In this document: in pieces, positions 1 through 8,587 of the stretch | Position numbering within the stretch: the stretch's first letter is position 1 | Layout of the letters: the number at the start of each line of letters is the position of its first letter | From: Kribbella voronezhensis | GTDB taxonomy: Bacteria; Actinomycetota; Actinomycetes; Propionibacteriales; Kribbellaceae | Direction: 5' to 3' | Length of the DNA stretch: 64,000 nucleotides | Assembly: GCF_004365175.1 (NCBI RefSeq) | Contig: NZ_SOCE01000002.1 | Span: forward strand, 186,001-250,000 | Notes under the pieces: generated by a model | The model's database searches: none | What the model was told of the DNA's origin: nothing | What the model saw: the letters and a program-made list of their open reading frames with translations, nothing else | Program-made: the position numbers and the translations under genes

Positions 1-178
1 GCTGGAGTTGCCGGTCGAAGTGGGGGAGGACGATCACCTCGACCAGGCGATCGAAGCGCTCGACCGCAGTGGCTGCGCTGCTGTCCCGGTCCTGACCGCA
101 GGACGGATCGCCGGCTGGATCAGCTACCGCACCGCACTGAACGCACTCCCGGCCGGGCCCGGTGGAGTGGGCTCCTGA
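1..178 (+). CDS. C-terminal fragment of a CBS-domain protein (5' end outside window)
   Basis: Only the last 58 codons are present, read from base 2 to a TGA. The residues follow the second half of a CBS domain: an alternating helix and strand with A-V-P-V-L, then G-R-I-A-G-W-I-S, the usual place where adenosyl ligands bind. CBS domains are regulatory modules attached to channels, proteases, kinases and dehydrogenases. The catalytic or transport part lies outside the window, so the full function cannot be named. Confidence 0.6.
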   Translation, partial: LELPVEVGEDDHLDQAIEALDRSGCAAVPVLTAGRIAGWISYRTALNALPAGPGGVGS

Positions 179-244
179 GTCCCGTTGGGATGGTCGATTA
201 GTCTCGGCAAGGATCAGTCAGAAAAGTATTCCGGAGGTGGAGCC

Positions 245-751
245 GTGGCCGGCTCACGTGCCCGAACCACAGGCGTCCCGACGGACGAGACCGTCGACGA
301 TCTGGTCGCCGCCGTCCTGACGGCCTCGCGGGTGCTGGTCGGGATCTCCGCCCGGTCGTTGGCCGGGGTCGAGGAGTCGGTCACGCTGACCCAGTTCCGG
401 ACGCTGGTCGTGCTCGACAGTCACGGGCCGAGCCGGCTCAACCAGTTGGCCGAGCGTTTGGAGGTGACGGCTTCGACAGCGCTGCGGATGGTCGACCGGT
501 TGATCGCTGCCGGTCTGGTCGATCGGCGGGAGAACGCCCAGGACCGGCGCGAGGTCGTCATCGATCTGACGGCGGCCGGCCGATCCCTGGTACGCCGGGT
601 CACGCGCGCACGGCGTACCGAAATCGAGCGGGTGGTGCGGGCGATGCCGGTCACCCGGCGGCGTGAACTGGTTCGCGCTCTGGAGGCGTTCGCGACCGCT
701 GCCGATGAGCCCGCGGTGGTGGCGGAAGCAGCGGGCCGTCTCGGCTGGTGA
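245..751 (+). CDS. MarR-family transcriptional regulator
   Basis: This 168-residue protein has a winged helix-turn-helix at about residues 50-110 with a MarR-like recognition segment (LAERLEVTASTALRMVDRL) followed by the charged wing D-R-R-E. The GTG start was chosen because GGAGGTGG ends four bases before it; the upstream in-frame ATG has no such site. MarR proteins are dimeric repressors that respond to phenolics, drugs or oxidants. The gene stands alone and convergent to the lipoprotein gene downstream, so its target is unclear. Confidence 0.85.
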   Translation: MAGSRARTTGVPTDETVDDLVAAVLTASRVLVGISARSLAGVEESVTLTQFRTLVVLDSHGPSRLNQLAERLEVTASTALRMVDRLIAAGLVDRRENAQDRREVVIDLTAAGRSLVRRVTRARRTEIERVVRAMPVTRRRELVRALEAFATAADEPAVVAEAAGRLGW

Positions 752-763
752 CCCGCTGCGGAG

Positions 764-1345
764 TCAGCGGGACTTGAGTTGGGCATAGTCGGCCGCGGTG
801 AGCGGTTCGGCGGTCAGTGCGCCGTCGGCGAGCAGCGCTTCGACGGGTTGACCGTCGCGGGAGAACGTGACCTCGTCGATGGTGGGTACGGCCGTCATGG
901 ACAAGACGATCTGTCCGACGGCCAGGATGTTCTCGGTCGCCGATCGGCCGTCGGTCTCACCGGACAGTTCGAGGACGACGCGGTTTCCCTCGACCTGGAC
1001 GATGGAAAGGGCAAGGTCCGGGGGCAACGCGGAGGTGAGGCCGGTGGACTGTTCGGCCGCGGTGGGTCCGGCGAGCAGTGCCTGGATGACCGTGGTGAGG
1101 CGGTCGGTGACAGCTGCGTCCGGTGCTTCGCGGACCAGGCTGACCAACTTGTCCTTGCGCACGAAGTTCACTTGGACTGTCGGCTTGCCGCGGGTCGCTG
1201 TGGGTTGACCGGTGGTCGGTTCAGCGGAGCCTGTCAGTCGCGACGGGACGGGGGCGGGCTCGATCGGCGCGGGTTCGTGCTGGAGAGGAACCCCGCATCC
1301 CACCAGGAGAGCCGACAAGACGATGGCGGCGGCGAGTGCTTTCAT
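764..1345 (-). CDS. GerMN-domain lipoprotein of a two-component operon
   Basis: The 193-residue product begins with a lipoprotein signal peptide whose lipobox is L-L-V-G-C (Cys17), followed by a proline-rich linker and a GerMN fold (about residues 60-185) of the kind found in spore-germination GerM and in LpqB. The start codon overlaps the stop of the sensor kinase (ATGA), so the two are translationally coupled. In mycobacteria LpqB works with the MtrA-MtrB system. This protein is much shorter than LpqB and lacks its propeller domain, so a similar accessory role in kinase sensing is inference. Confidence 0.75.
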   Translation of the reverse strand: MKALAAAIVLSALLVGCGVPLQHEPAPIEPAPVPSRLTGSAEPTTGQPTATRGKPTVQVNFVRKDKLVSLVREAPDAAVTDRLTTVIQALLAGPTAAEQSTGLTSALPPDLALSIVQVEGNRVVLELSGETDGRSATENILAVGQIVLSMTAVPTIDEVTFSRDGQPVEALLADGALTAEPLTAADYAQLKSR

Positions 1346-2706
1346 GCCTCGGCCTCCGGCAGCCGTACGACGAATCGCGCGCCGCCGGCGGGTGACGTCG
1401 TACACCAGACCGTCCCTCCGTGCACCGTCGCGGTTTCCGCGACGAGGGCCAGGCCGAGCCCGGTTCCGGACGAGGAGCCGCGCTTGTTCCGTCCGGTCGC
1501 GAAGCGTTCGAACAGGCGCTCGCGGTCCTCGGGCTGAATACCGGGCCCGGCGTCGTCGACGAAGACCAGGACATTCGGACCGGACCGGGTGATCTCTACC
1601 GCTGTGAGGCCGCCGCCATGTGTCTCGGCGTTCTCGAACAGGTTGCGGAACAGCCGTCCGAGGCGCGGTTTGTCGGCCAGTACGACGGCGTCGTCGACCC
1701 CGCTCAGCACACCCTGGTCGCGACCGACCTCGTCGAGCACCTGCCTCAGCAGAGGCTTGAGGCCGATCACACTGCTCAGCCGACGGTCGAGTCCGCCGTC
1801 GGAGCGGGCCAGTTCCAGCAGGTCCTCCAGGAGGCGCCGGAAGCGCTGCAGGTCGGCGGTGACCAGGTCGAGGGCGCGCTGGGAACGTTCCGACAACTCG
1901 TCGCGCCGGGAGTTCAGCAGATCGACGCTGCCGACGAGGGTGGTCAAGGGGGAGCGGAGTTCGTGGCTGACGTCGGCGGCGAGCCTTGCGTCGCGGTTGA
2001 TCCGTTGCTGCAGGGTGTCGACCATGCTGTTGAACGACGCGACGATGGTGGCCAGCTCCGGGTCGAGCGTCGCCGGCAGCCGCGTGTCCAGGTCACCTCC
2101 CGCGATGGACGCCGCCGTCGCGGCGACCCGGTTCAGCGGTGTGACGACGGATCGGCTGGCCCAACGTCCCAGAGCCGCGCCGGCGGCGGCGGCCAGCAAC
2201 GCGCCGCCGATGAGGATTCCGCTGAGCAGACGCAGGATGCCGTCGAGCTCGGTGAGCGGCGCGATCTCGTAGAAGGTCGCACCCACCGACGGCACCGGTA
2301 CGCCGACCACGAGCGCAGGGCCGTCGTCAGCGCGGAAGCGCTGGCTGGTCGGTTCCCCCTCGGAGACCGCCTGCCGGACGGCCGCCGGTACCGCATCGCG
2401 GCCTTGGTCGAGGGCGGAGGCGTACCACTGGCCTTGCCATTCGAGGATGATCGTGTGCCCGGCCGGAGTACCGGCAGCTGTCAGTACTGCGGAAACATCG
2501 GCGCCCGCGCTCTCCAGCCGTCGCTGCACGAACGAGGCGTCTTCGAACGACTGGTGCTGAACGACCCGCTCCCGCTGGGCCAGCAGGTAGCCGCGGGCGA
2601 GCAGATAGGTGCTGACCGCGAACACCGCCGAGACCCCGAGGGCGACCAGTGCGAACGCGAGCACGAGCCGGTGCCGCAGTCCGACGGTGGGACGGACGAT
2701 TCTCAT
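1342..2706 (-). CDS. Sensor histidine kinase
   Basis: The 454-residue membrane kinase has a transmembrane segment at about 14-36, an extracytoplasmic sensor domain to about 155, a second membrane segment at 157-182, a HAMP domain, a HisKA box with phospho-acceptor His248 (DVSHELRSP) and an ATPase domain with N-box F-E-N-A and a D-x-G-P-G-I motif. The ATG start overlaps the response-regulator stop (ATGA), so the upstream extension of the frame is not used. It sits in the middle of a regulator, kinase, lipoprotein operon. The signal sensed is not evident. Confidence 0.92.
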   Translation of the reverse strand: MRIVRPTVGLRHRLVLAFALVALGVSAVFAVSTYLLARGYLLAQRERVVQHQSFEDASFVQRRLESAGADVSAVLTAAGTPAGHTIILEWQGQWYASALDQGRDAVPAAVRQAVSEGEPTSQRFRADDGPALVVGVPVPSVGATFYEIAPLTELDGILRLLSGILIGGALLAAAAGAALGRWASRSVVTPLNRVAATAASIAGGDLDTRLPATLDPELATIVASFNSMVDTLQQRINRDARLAADVSHELRSPLTTLVGSVDLLNSRRDELSERSQRALDLVTADLQRFRRLLEDLLELARSDGGLDRRLSSVIGLKPLLRQVLDEVGRDQGVLSGVDDAVVLADKPRLGRLFRNLFENAETHGGGLTAVEITRSGPNVLVFVDDAGPGIQPEDRERLFERFATGRNKRGSSSGTGLGLALVAETATVHGGTVWCTTSPAGGARFVVRLPEAEA

Positions 2707-3404
2707 TGCGGGTCCAGCCGGTAGCCCATCCCTCGCATCGTGATCACGAGTTGCGGCTTGCCCGGGTCGCGCTCGATCTTCGTTCGCAGCCGTCTGATGT
2801 GGACGTCGACGATGCGTTCGTCGCCGTAGTACCCGTGTTCCCACACCGAGGCAAGCAGCGCCGACCGGCTGAGCACGCGGCCCGGAGGCTGAGCGAGCTC
2901 GACCAGCAGCCGGTACTCCGTGACGGTCAGATGGACATCCTTGCCATCGAGCATCACCGCACCACGAGACGTCGACAACACCAGGCTCCGGCCGGGATCC
3001 GAATCCAGGACGATGTCGGCCGCGGCCGCCTCCGCGCCGGTCCGCAGCCGCCGGCGCAGCGCTCGCAGCCGCGCGGTGATCTCCTTGATCTGAAAGGGTT
3101 TGGTGACGTAGTCGTCCGCGCCCGCCTCGAGTCCGGCGACGATGTCGTGGGTGTCCGAACGCGCGCTGACGATCACGATCGGCAGGTCGCTCATCCGGCG
3201 TACCTCCCGGATGCAGGTGTAGCCGTCGACCTCGCCGAGCATCAGGTCCACCATCATCAGATCCGGCATCGCGGCCCTGGCCTGCTCCAGGGCCGACTGG
3301 GTGTCAGCGGCCTCGGCGACCTGGTAGCCCTCGTCCTCGAGCGCCAGACGCAGCAGCGCCCGGATCCGGTCGTCGTCCTCGACGATCAATACCTGCATCG
3401 GCAT
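2703..3404 (-). CDS. OmpR-family response regulator
   Basis: The 233-residue protein has a receiver domain with the acidic pocket E-D-D-D, phospho-acceptor Asp53 (MMVDLML) and the K-P-F lysine, then a winged-helix DNA-binding domain ending in R-G-M-G-Y-R-L. It is the first gene of the operon with the kinase and GerMN lipoprotein. No strong Shine-Dalgarno is visible. Two in-frame ATG codons six bases apart are possible starts and the upstream one is used here. Confidence 0.92.
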   Translation of the reverse strand: MPMQVLIVEDDDRIRALLRLALEDEGYQVAEAADTQSALEQARAAMPDLMMVDLMLGEVDGYTCIREVRRMSDLPIVIVSARSDTHDIVAGLEAGADDYVTKPFQIKEITARLRALRRRLRTGAEAAAADIVLDSDPGRSLVLSTSRGAVMLDGKDVHLTVTEYRLLVELAQPPGRVLSRSALLASVWEHGYYGDERIVDVHIRRLRTKIERDPGKPQLVITMRGMGYRLDPQ

Positions 3405-3546
3405 GGCCACATCGTTGCATCTCTTCGAACCCATCCGGGGCCCGTGCCCTCGTCGTCATCTGATCGTCAAGTAGCACCCCGACCGATCTCAACCTCGACC
3501 GTTCAGGCTGGGAGCAGTCTCACTTCACCTTGGAAGGCAGCCGACG

Positions 3547-3858
3547 ATGACAGAGTCGCTTCACACCCCGCTACCGCAGAAAGCCATCGTCACTTTGTCC
3601 GACACGGATCTGGCCGGTGGATTGACCTCGTTGCGCTGGCACCTGCAGGGGCTCGTGATGGACGGTGCCTGCCTGGTGGTCATCGACGTCTCGGATCTCG
3701 ACGAGATGTCGTCGACGCTGCTGGCCGCCATGCTCGACACCCACCGGGTGTGCCGCCGCCGCGGCGGTGGTGTGGTGGTCCGGCACGCAAGCCGCAAGAT
3801 GGCCGACGTACTACGCCGTACCGGCCTCGACCGCGTCTTCGAGGTCGAGGCTGCGTGA
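3547..3858 (+). CDS. STAS-domain protein (anti-sigma factor antagonist type)
   Basis: The 103-residue protein is a single STAS domain: a V-V-I-D-V-S-D-L strand followed by the serine-containing loop D-E-M-S-S and a helix. In SpoIIAA-type antagonists the serine at this loop is phosphorylated by an anti-sigma kinase; Ser55 or Ser56 would be the site here. GGAAGG lies nine bases upstream of the ATG. No RsbW-type kinase lies nearby, so its partner must be elsewhere. It is transcribed away from the response regulator operon and is followed 13 bases later by a small gene. Confidence 0.8.
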   Translation: MTESLHTPLPQKAIVTLSDTDLAGGLTSLRWHLQGLVMDGACLVVIDVSDLDEMSSTLLAAMLDTHRVCRRRGGGVVVRHASRKMADVLRRTGLDRVFEVEAA

Positions 3859-3871
3859 GGTACCAGCACCC

Positions 3872-4294
3872 GTGAAGCACTTCGATCCGGACCACCCCGC
3901 CTTCGTCGACGTCACCGTCGTCGAATTCGCCGCCCACACCGCCTATCTCGATCCGCGCACCGGAACCGGTTACCTCATCACGCCGAGACCGGAATCCGAT
4001 GTCGCCGACCCGCTGACGGAAAGCGGCGGACAGTCGCTGTACGACGCCGACCGGCAGGCCGCGTTCGACCACCTCGCGATCGAAGGCTGGGAACCACTGC
4101 TCGACGAACACGGAGACATCGAACGAGCGGGCTGGACGACCGACGACCGCCTCGGCCTGTGCCTGTACTGCGTGCCGACCGCCGGCGAGCCAAGCCTCGA
4201 AGCCCTGAGCAGGGCCTTGATGGCGCTCGACATCGCAGCCCACCTCAGCACCCGCTCACGCCACGAGACCAACGACCAGAGCCGGACCGACTGA
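3872..4294 (+). CDS. Conserved small hypothetical protein (140 aa) next to STAS gene
   Basis: I do not recognise this family. The GTG start follows the STAS stop by 13 bases with a weak G-A-G-G upstream, so it probably forms a two-gene operon with it. The protein is acidic, with no signal peptide or membrane segment, and has an alpha/beta pattern with two closely spaced cysteinyl/aromatic residues in L-C-L-Y-C-V-P. The shared operon suggests a role in the same regulatory switch, but nothing in the sequence proves that. Confidence 0.55.
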   Translation: MKHFDPDHPAFVDVTVVEFAAHTAYLDPRTGTGYLITPRPESDVADPLTESGGQSLYDADRQAAFDHLAIEGWEPLLDEHGDIERAGWTTDDRLGLCLYCVPTAGEPSLEALSRALMALDIAAHLSTRSRHETNDQSRTD

Positions 4295-4303
4295 TCGGTG
4301 GGT

Positions 4304-5527
4304 TCAGCCCGCCACGCTGGGCGTGTCTGTGCGCGGATCGCGCGCACCAGCGACGGTAAACAAAGTGCAGAGAAGCGCGAGACCGCCGTATCCGAGTGCG
4401 ATGTGCGATACCGAATGCGTGTTGGAGAGTCGGGCGGAGATCAGGCTGGGAATAGTCGCGCTGCTGTAGCTGAGGAGATAGATCACGGAGAAGATCGGCG
4501 CGCGGTCGACCGGGGCGCTACCGAACAGCAGGCCACGGGTTGCGGCGCTGATGGCAATGCCTTGAGCGGCTCCCGCGATGATGGATGCGGCGATGAACAA
4601 CGGCAATGCACCGTTCGCGATCGCGGTGAGTAGTCCGATCCATCCAGCAAGAAAGGCGATCATGCCGATCCGCTGAGCTGCCGCCGGTGAAAATCGTCCG
4701 CCGAGGGGAGCGCCCAGAGCGCTGGGACCCATGTACGCGGCGAAGACCAGCCCGAGCACGAGTGAGTTGTTGGTGTGAAGTTGATCTGCGACCAGGGCGG
4801 GAACGAAGGCCTGATAGAAGGCACCGGTGGACCAGGTGGCCAGAAACACCGCGGCGGCGATGGGGAGCAGGCGCCTGAGCCGGGCCGGCACACGAACGCT
4901 CGGCCGCAATGATCGCCAACCGCCCCCCGCTGGGGTCACGGTCTCCGGGCTGATGACGACGAGCGCGACCGACAGCACGAGTACGCCGACCAGAATCAGG
5001 TAGATGAGGTCACGTGGCCACGGGCCGAACTGAACCAAGGCACCGGACGCAATGGCGCCGATGGCGAGACCGAGCATGACTGTCTGGCTTGACGCGACGG
5101 AAGCCAGCCAGGCCGGCCTGGTGGGCGCGGCGTCGACGATGTACGCGGTGAGGGCGCTGCTGGCCAGGCCGGCACCGAGGCCCATCAGGAATCGACCGGC
5201 GATCAGAATGCCGATGTCGTGCACCCTCAAGAGCAGTAGACAACCCAGTATCAGCAACGCGAGGCTTGCTACCGCAGTCGGTCGTCGACCCACAGAGGTG
5301 GAGAGCCGGCCCGCCATCAGGAGCGTACTGAGGGTGGCGGCGGAGTAAGCGACGACTGTCAACGAGATGCCGGCATTGGTGAACCCTTCCGCGGCCCGAT
5401 AGACGTTGAAAAGGGGAATGGTCGAGCCCACCGCCGCAAACACCGCCGCCAATGAGACGACGGCTGAGAGGAAGGCCAGCATCGTGTCCCGGCGACCATG
5501 GGCGGTCGCCAACATCACCTGTCGCAC
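4304..5527 (-). CDS. MFS transporter
   Basis: The 407-residue protein has about twelve hydrophobic segments and the MFS loop 2-3 signature in the form A-G-R-L-S-T-S-V-G-R-R, plus the motif R-F-L-M-G-L-G-A-G in helix 4. These are typical of drug/sugar exporters of the DHA1 type. A GTG codon is taken as the start; an ATG four codons later is an alternative with a better-spaced A-G-G-T-G. It lies downstream of a quinone-oxidoreductase-like gene but a strong inverted repeat separates the two, so it may be transcribed alone. Confidence 0.85.
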   Translation of the reverse strand: MRQVMLATAHGRRDTMLAFLSAVVSLAAVFAAVGSTIPLFNVYRAAEGFTNAGISLTVVAYSAATLSTLLMAGRLSTSVGRRPTAVASLALLILGCLLLLRVHDIGILIAGRFLMGLGAGLASSALTAYIVDAAPTRPAWLASVASSQTVMLGLAIGAIASGALVQFGPWPRDLIYLILVGVLVLSVALVVISPETVTPAGGGWRSLRPSVRVPARLRRLLPIAAAVFLATWSTGAFYQAFVPALVADQLHTNNSLVLGLVFAAYMGPSALGAPLGGRFSPAAAQRIGMIAFLAGWIGLLTAIANGALPLFIAASIIAGAAQGIAISAATRGLLFGSAPVDRAPIFSVIYLLSYSSATIPSLISARLSNTHSVSHIALGYGGLALLCTLFTVAGARDPRTDTPSVAG

Positions 5528-5584
5528 CTAGCTGTACCAATCTCTAGTTCCCATGAACCGTCCCGGACGGGCTCGGCGCTAGCT

Positions 5585-5627
5585 GCAGGTGCGGCGGGCT
5601 CCCGCGTCGTGGCCCGACCGCACCTGC
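5585..5627. terminator. Inverted repeat, likely terminator of the oxidoreductase gene
   Basis: GCAGGTGCGG and CCGCACCTGC form a perfect ten-base-pair stem with a 23-base loop that can fold further. It lies ten bases after the stop of the oxidoreductase gene and upstream of the MFS start. No T-tract follows, as is common in high-GC actinomycetes. Confidence 0.5.
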
Positions 5628-5636
5628 GAGTGTTCC

Positions 5637-6554
5637 TCAGGGCCTGACGCGGATGACGGTCTTTCCCTTGGATCGATCGGTCGTGGTGAAAGCGGCGACG
5701 GCATCGTTGAGCGTTGTGGTCGTTCCGATGTTCGTGCGCAGTCTTCCGTCCTGGACCCGCCGCGCGATCTCGCTGAGCTGGGCTCGGTCGGCCTCGACAA
5801 CGAAGTCCACCGCGAGGCCGTCAGCGGGCCTGGCCTCCGCAGGACCGACGATCGTCACCAGCGATCCGCCGGCCTTGATCATGGCCGCGGACCTCTTCTG
5901 AATGTCGCCGCCGATGACGTCGAAAACCAGATCGACTGCACCGACGTCTTCGAGCGCATCGCGCTCGAGGTCGACGAACTCGTGGGCGCCGAAATCGAGC
6001 GCCTTCTCACGGTCAGCAGCTCGCCCCGTACCGATGACGTAAGCGCCCGCCTCGCGCGCCAGCTGCGTCACCATCGCTCCGACTGCGCCCGCCGCGCCGT
6101 GCGCGAGGATGCTCTGTCCGGCCTGAAGACGGCCGTGCTGGAACAGTCCTTGCCACGCGGTCAGCCCCGAGATCGGAAGGCTCGCGCCGACCGTGAAGTC
6201 GACGTCGCCGGGCAGCGGCGCAACGTTGCGGGCTTCGATCGCCACGGACTCGGCCAGGGAGCCGTTGCGATGCCAGTCAGCGAGACCGAACACCCGCTGT
6301 CCTACCGACAGTCCCGTCGTGCCGTAGCCGAGGGCGCTGACCACTCCGGCCAGCTCGTGGCCGGGGATCGATGGGGCCCGGTCACGGCCGGCCCGGTCGG
6401 TCCACGTCGATGGCCACTCCAGCTCGGTCGAGACCCATCCCGCGGCATGAACTTCAACGATCACATCGTTGATGGCTGCTGTGGGCTCAGGACAATCGGC
6501 CAGCGTCATGCCGGCCGTTCCGGCAGCCTGGTCCTTCACAACAATCGCCTTCAT
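5637..6554 (-). CDS. Zinc-independent quinone oxidoreductase-like enzyme (MDR superfamily)
   Basis: The 305-residue protein has the GroES-like N-terminal domain with P-G-H-E-L-A-G-V-V (residues about 60-72) and a Rossmann domain with A-H-G-A-A-G-A-V-G-A for NADP(H). The cysteine and histidine ligands of zinc alcohol dehydrogenases are absent, which places it with quinone or enone reductases. Substrate is unknown. It is transcribed away from the Dps operon, and an MFS exporter lies downstream on the same strand. Confidence 0.85.
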   Translation of the reverse strand: MKAIVVKDQAAGTAGMTLADCPEPTAAINDVIVEVHAAGWVSTELEWPSTWTDRAGRDRAPSIPGHELAGVVSALGYGTTGLSVGQRVFGLADWHRNGSLAESVAIEARNVAPLPGDVDFTVGASLPISGLTAWQGLFQHGRLQAGQSILAHGAAGAVGAMVTQLAREAGAYVIGTGRAADREKALDFGAHEFVDLERDALEDVGAVDLVFDVIGGDIQKRSAAMIKAGGSLVTIVGPAEARPADGLAVDFVVEADRAQLSEIARRVQDGRLRTNIGTTTTLNDAVAAFTTTDRSKGKTVIRVRP

Positions 6555-6774
6555 CAGGCAGCTCCTTCGTGTCGACGCTGGTCGGCGAATCCGGCCTTCC
6601 AGTGGTTGGCGTCGAGCTGAAGCTGCTTCTTACCGCGGCAGGCCGATCCCGTCGTGCCCGACCCAGGTCAGGTCTGGCGCGAGGTGGAGGACGGTGCGCC
6701 GTGCGGCCGTGCGGCGATTGTTCGGGCTGGCGGCGAAAGGTCCGGCGCGGGTCGTGACACGGACAGGTATGCCT

Positions 6775-7272
6775 ATGGACACAGTTGCGAATTCGGTTCA
6801 GTTGCCGCCGCTCGACAATCCGAACGAGCGGGCGGCTGTTGGTGCGGAGCTGCAGGCTGCGCTGCTGGATCTGATCGATCTGTCGCTGATCGGAAAGCAG
6901 TTGCACTGGAGCGTTGTCGGCGCGGCCGCTCATGGGGTGCACCTGTTCCTCGACGAGCTGGTCGAGCAGTGGCGTGAGCTCGCGGATGTTGTGGCCGAGC
7001 GTGCGGTGACGCTGGGATTCATTCCGGACGGACAGAGCCCGACCGTCGCGAGCGGGTCACACGTCGAACCTGTCGAGGTGCGGTCGCTACACGACCACCT
7101 GGTTGTCTGGGAGCTGGGCCGTCGAGTAGCAGCGGTGGCTGAGCGCATCCGGCAGCGGCTCGCGCCAATCGGTGCGGCGGATCTGGTGACGCAAGAAGTG
7201 CTGACCAGAGTGGTCGGAGCGTTGGAGAAGCAGCAGTGGCTGCTGCGCGTCCAGGTCGGGGAGAAGGCCTGA
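6775..7272 (+). CDS. dps: Dps-family ferritin-like DNA-protection protein
   Basis: The 165-residue protein has the four-helix Dps pattern with the ferroxidase signature K-Q-L-H-W-S-V-V-G (His44) and the following helix H-L-F-L-D-E-L (Asp60), which supply the inter-subunit iron site. Dps shells oxidise iron with peroxide and protect DNA. The ATG with GACAGG seven bases upstream was chosen over an ATG two codons earlier. Its stop overlaps the start of a molybdopterin oxidoreductase gene (TGATG), so the four following redox genes form one operon. Confidence 0.85.
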   Translation: MDTVANSVQLPPLDNPNERAAVGAELQAALLDLIDLSLIGKQLHWSVVGAAAHGVHLFLDELVEQWRELADVVAERAVTLGFIPDGQSPTVASGSHVEPVEVRSLHDHLVVWELGRRVAAVAERIRQRLAPIGAADLVTQEVLTRVVGALEKQQWLLRVQVGEKA

Positions 7273-7868
7273 TGGCCGTCACCAGAGGGTTTCTTGGCCG
7301 GCGCCCCTCGGACTCTTCGAGAGTGCCGCCGGGGCAGTACGTGACTCGAGACTTCCCGGTGCTGTCCGCCGGACCAACCCCGTCTACGCGACTGGACGAC
7401 TGGGATTTCACTCTTCGTGGATCGGTGGAAAGCCCGGTGTCATGGTCCTGGGCCGAGTTCCAGGCTCTGCCTCGCGAGAAGTTCACCGTCGACATCCACT
7501 GCGTGACGAAGTGGACCAAGCTGGACATGCCGTGGTCGGGAGTGTCTCTCGACACCCTGTTGAGTGCGGTGCCGACTCCGGCATCGCATGCATTGGCCTT
7601 CTCCGACGGTGGCTACACCACCAACATTCCGCTGGCGGACCTGCGCGGTGGAAAGGCCTGGATCGTGGACGAGTACGACGGTCGGCCGCTCGATCCGGAG
7701 CACGGTGGGCCGGCCCGGCTCTTGGTGCCTCACTTGTACTTCTGGAAGAGCGCGAAGTGGATCCGCGGGTTGAACCTGCTGACCGAGGACCAGCCCGGCT
7801 TCTGGGAGAGGTACGGCTATCACAACTATGGAGATCCGTGGAAAGAACAGCGCTACTACGGCGACTGA
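7272..7868 (+). CDS. Sulfite-oxidase-like molybdopterin oxidoreductase
   Basis: The 198-residue protein is a compact oxidoreductase molybdopterin-binding domain of the sulfite oxidase/YedY group. Cys77 in D-I-H-C-V-T-K-W is the expected molybdenum ligand, and the block L-V-P-H-L-Y-F-W-K-S-A-K-W is the conserved cofactor-binding end. It has no signal peptide, unlike YedY, so it should act in the cytoplasm. The start overlaps the Dps stop and its own 3' end overlaps the reductase gene. A close paralogue forms the second half of the sigma-factor fusion 3.6 kb away. Confidence 0.88.
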   Translation: MAVTRGFLGRRPSDSSRVPPGQYVTRDFPVLSAGPTPSTRLDDWDFTLRGSVESPVSWSWAEFQALPREKFTVDIHCVTKWTKLDMPWSGVSLDTLLSAVPTPASHALAFSDGGYTTNIPLADLRGGKAWIVDEYDGRPLDPEHGGPARLLVPHLYFWKSAKWIRGLNLLTEDQPGFWERYGYHNYGDPWKEQRYYGD

Positions 7869-8587
7869 CCTGGCAGACCGGCACAGTGATCGCGACGACC
7901 TTCGAGACGCCACGGGTAAGGACCATCACGTTCGCCGTACCGGATTGGCACGGACATCGCGCCGGTCAGCACCTTGACGTGCGGTTGACCGCGCCTGACG
8001 GCTATCAGACCCAGCGAAGCTACTCGATCGCCTCAGGGCCGGAGGACGACCACTTGTCGATCACGGTCGAGCGACTCGACGACGGCGAAGTCTCGTCGTA
8101 CCTGGTCGACGAGTTGCGAGCAGGTGACGAGCTCGAGTTCCGTGGCCCCATCGGCGGACACTTCGTGTGGGAGAACGCAACGGGCGGTCCGTTGTTCCTG
8201 GTGGCCGGCGGATCAGGACTGGTGCCTCTGCGGTCGATGCTTCGGCATCACCGTGCGACCAGCAGCCAAGTGCCTGTCCGTGTGCTGTGCTCAGCCCGCT
8301 CACTCGAACTCCTGATCTATCGTCAGGAGCTGATGGAACTGGCAGCGAGCCCGCTCGTCGACGTCTCGATCACCCTGACGCGCGAGGCGCCGGAGGACTG
8401 GGCCGGTTACCGCGGCCGGATCGACTCGATGCTCTTGTCCGAGGCTGGATGGCCGATCAGTGCAGAGCCGCTCACCTATGTCTGCGGACCGACGGCGTTC
8501 GTCGAGACCGCGGCGGCCGGCTTGGTGAGCATGGGACATGATCCCGGACGGATTCGTACCGAACGCTTCGGCGGGACAGGAATGTGA
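7838..8587 (+). CDS. FAD/NAD(P)-binding ferredoxin-reductase-type flavoprotein
   Basis: The 249-residue enzyme has the FAD motif R-S-Y-S, the nucleotide-binding G-G-S-G-L-V-P-L-R and the C-terminal C-G-P-T-A-F-V-E-T with a terminal E-R-F-G. It lacks an iron-sulfur domain. The GTG start inside the previous gene was chosen because GGAG precedes it and the residues after it (L-T-W) belong to the family; a later GTG at 7886 would lose a strand. It is the likely electron donor or acceptor for the molybdopterin enzyme encoded immediately upstream. Confidence 0.85.
   Translation: MERTALLRRLTWQTGTVIATTFETPRVRTITFAVPDWHGHRAGQHLDVRLTAPDGYQTQRSYSIASGPEDDHLSITVERLDDGEVSSYLVDELRAGDELEFRGPIGGHFVWENATGGPLFLVAGGSGLVPLRSMLRHHRATSSQVPVRVLCSARSLELLIYRQELMELAASPLVDVSITLTREAPEDWAGYRGRIDSMLLSEAGWPISAEPLTYVCGPTAFVETAAAGLVSMGHDPGRIRTERFGGTGM

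Noticed and set aside
4298..4633. Plus-strand open frame opposite the MFS gene
   Set aside because: Antisense to a clear membrane protein gene and lacking hydrophobic or conserved character.
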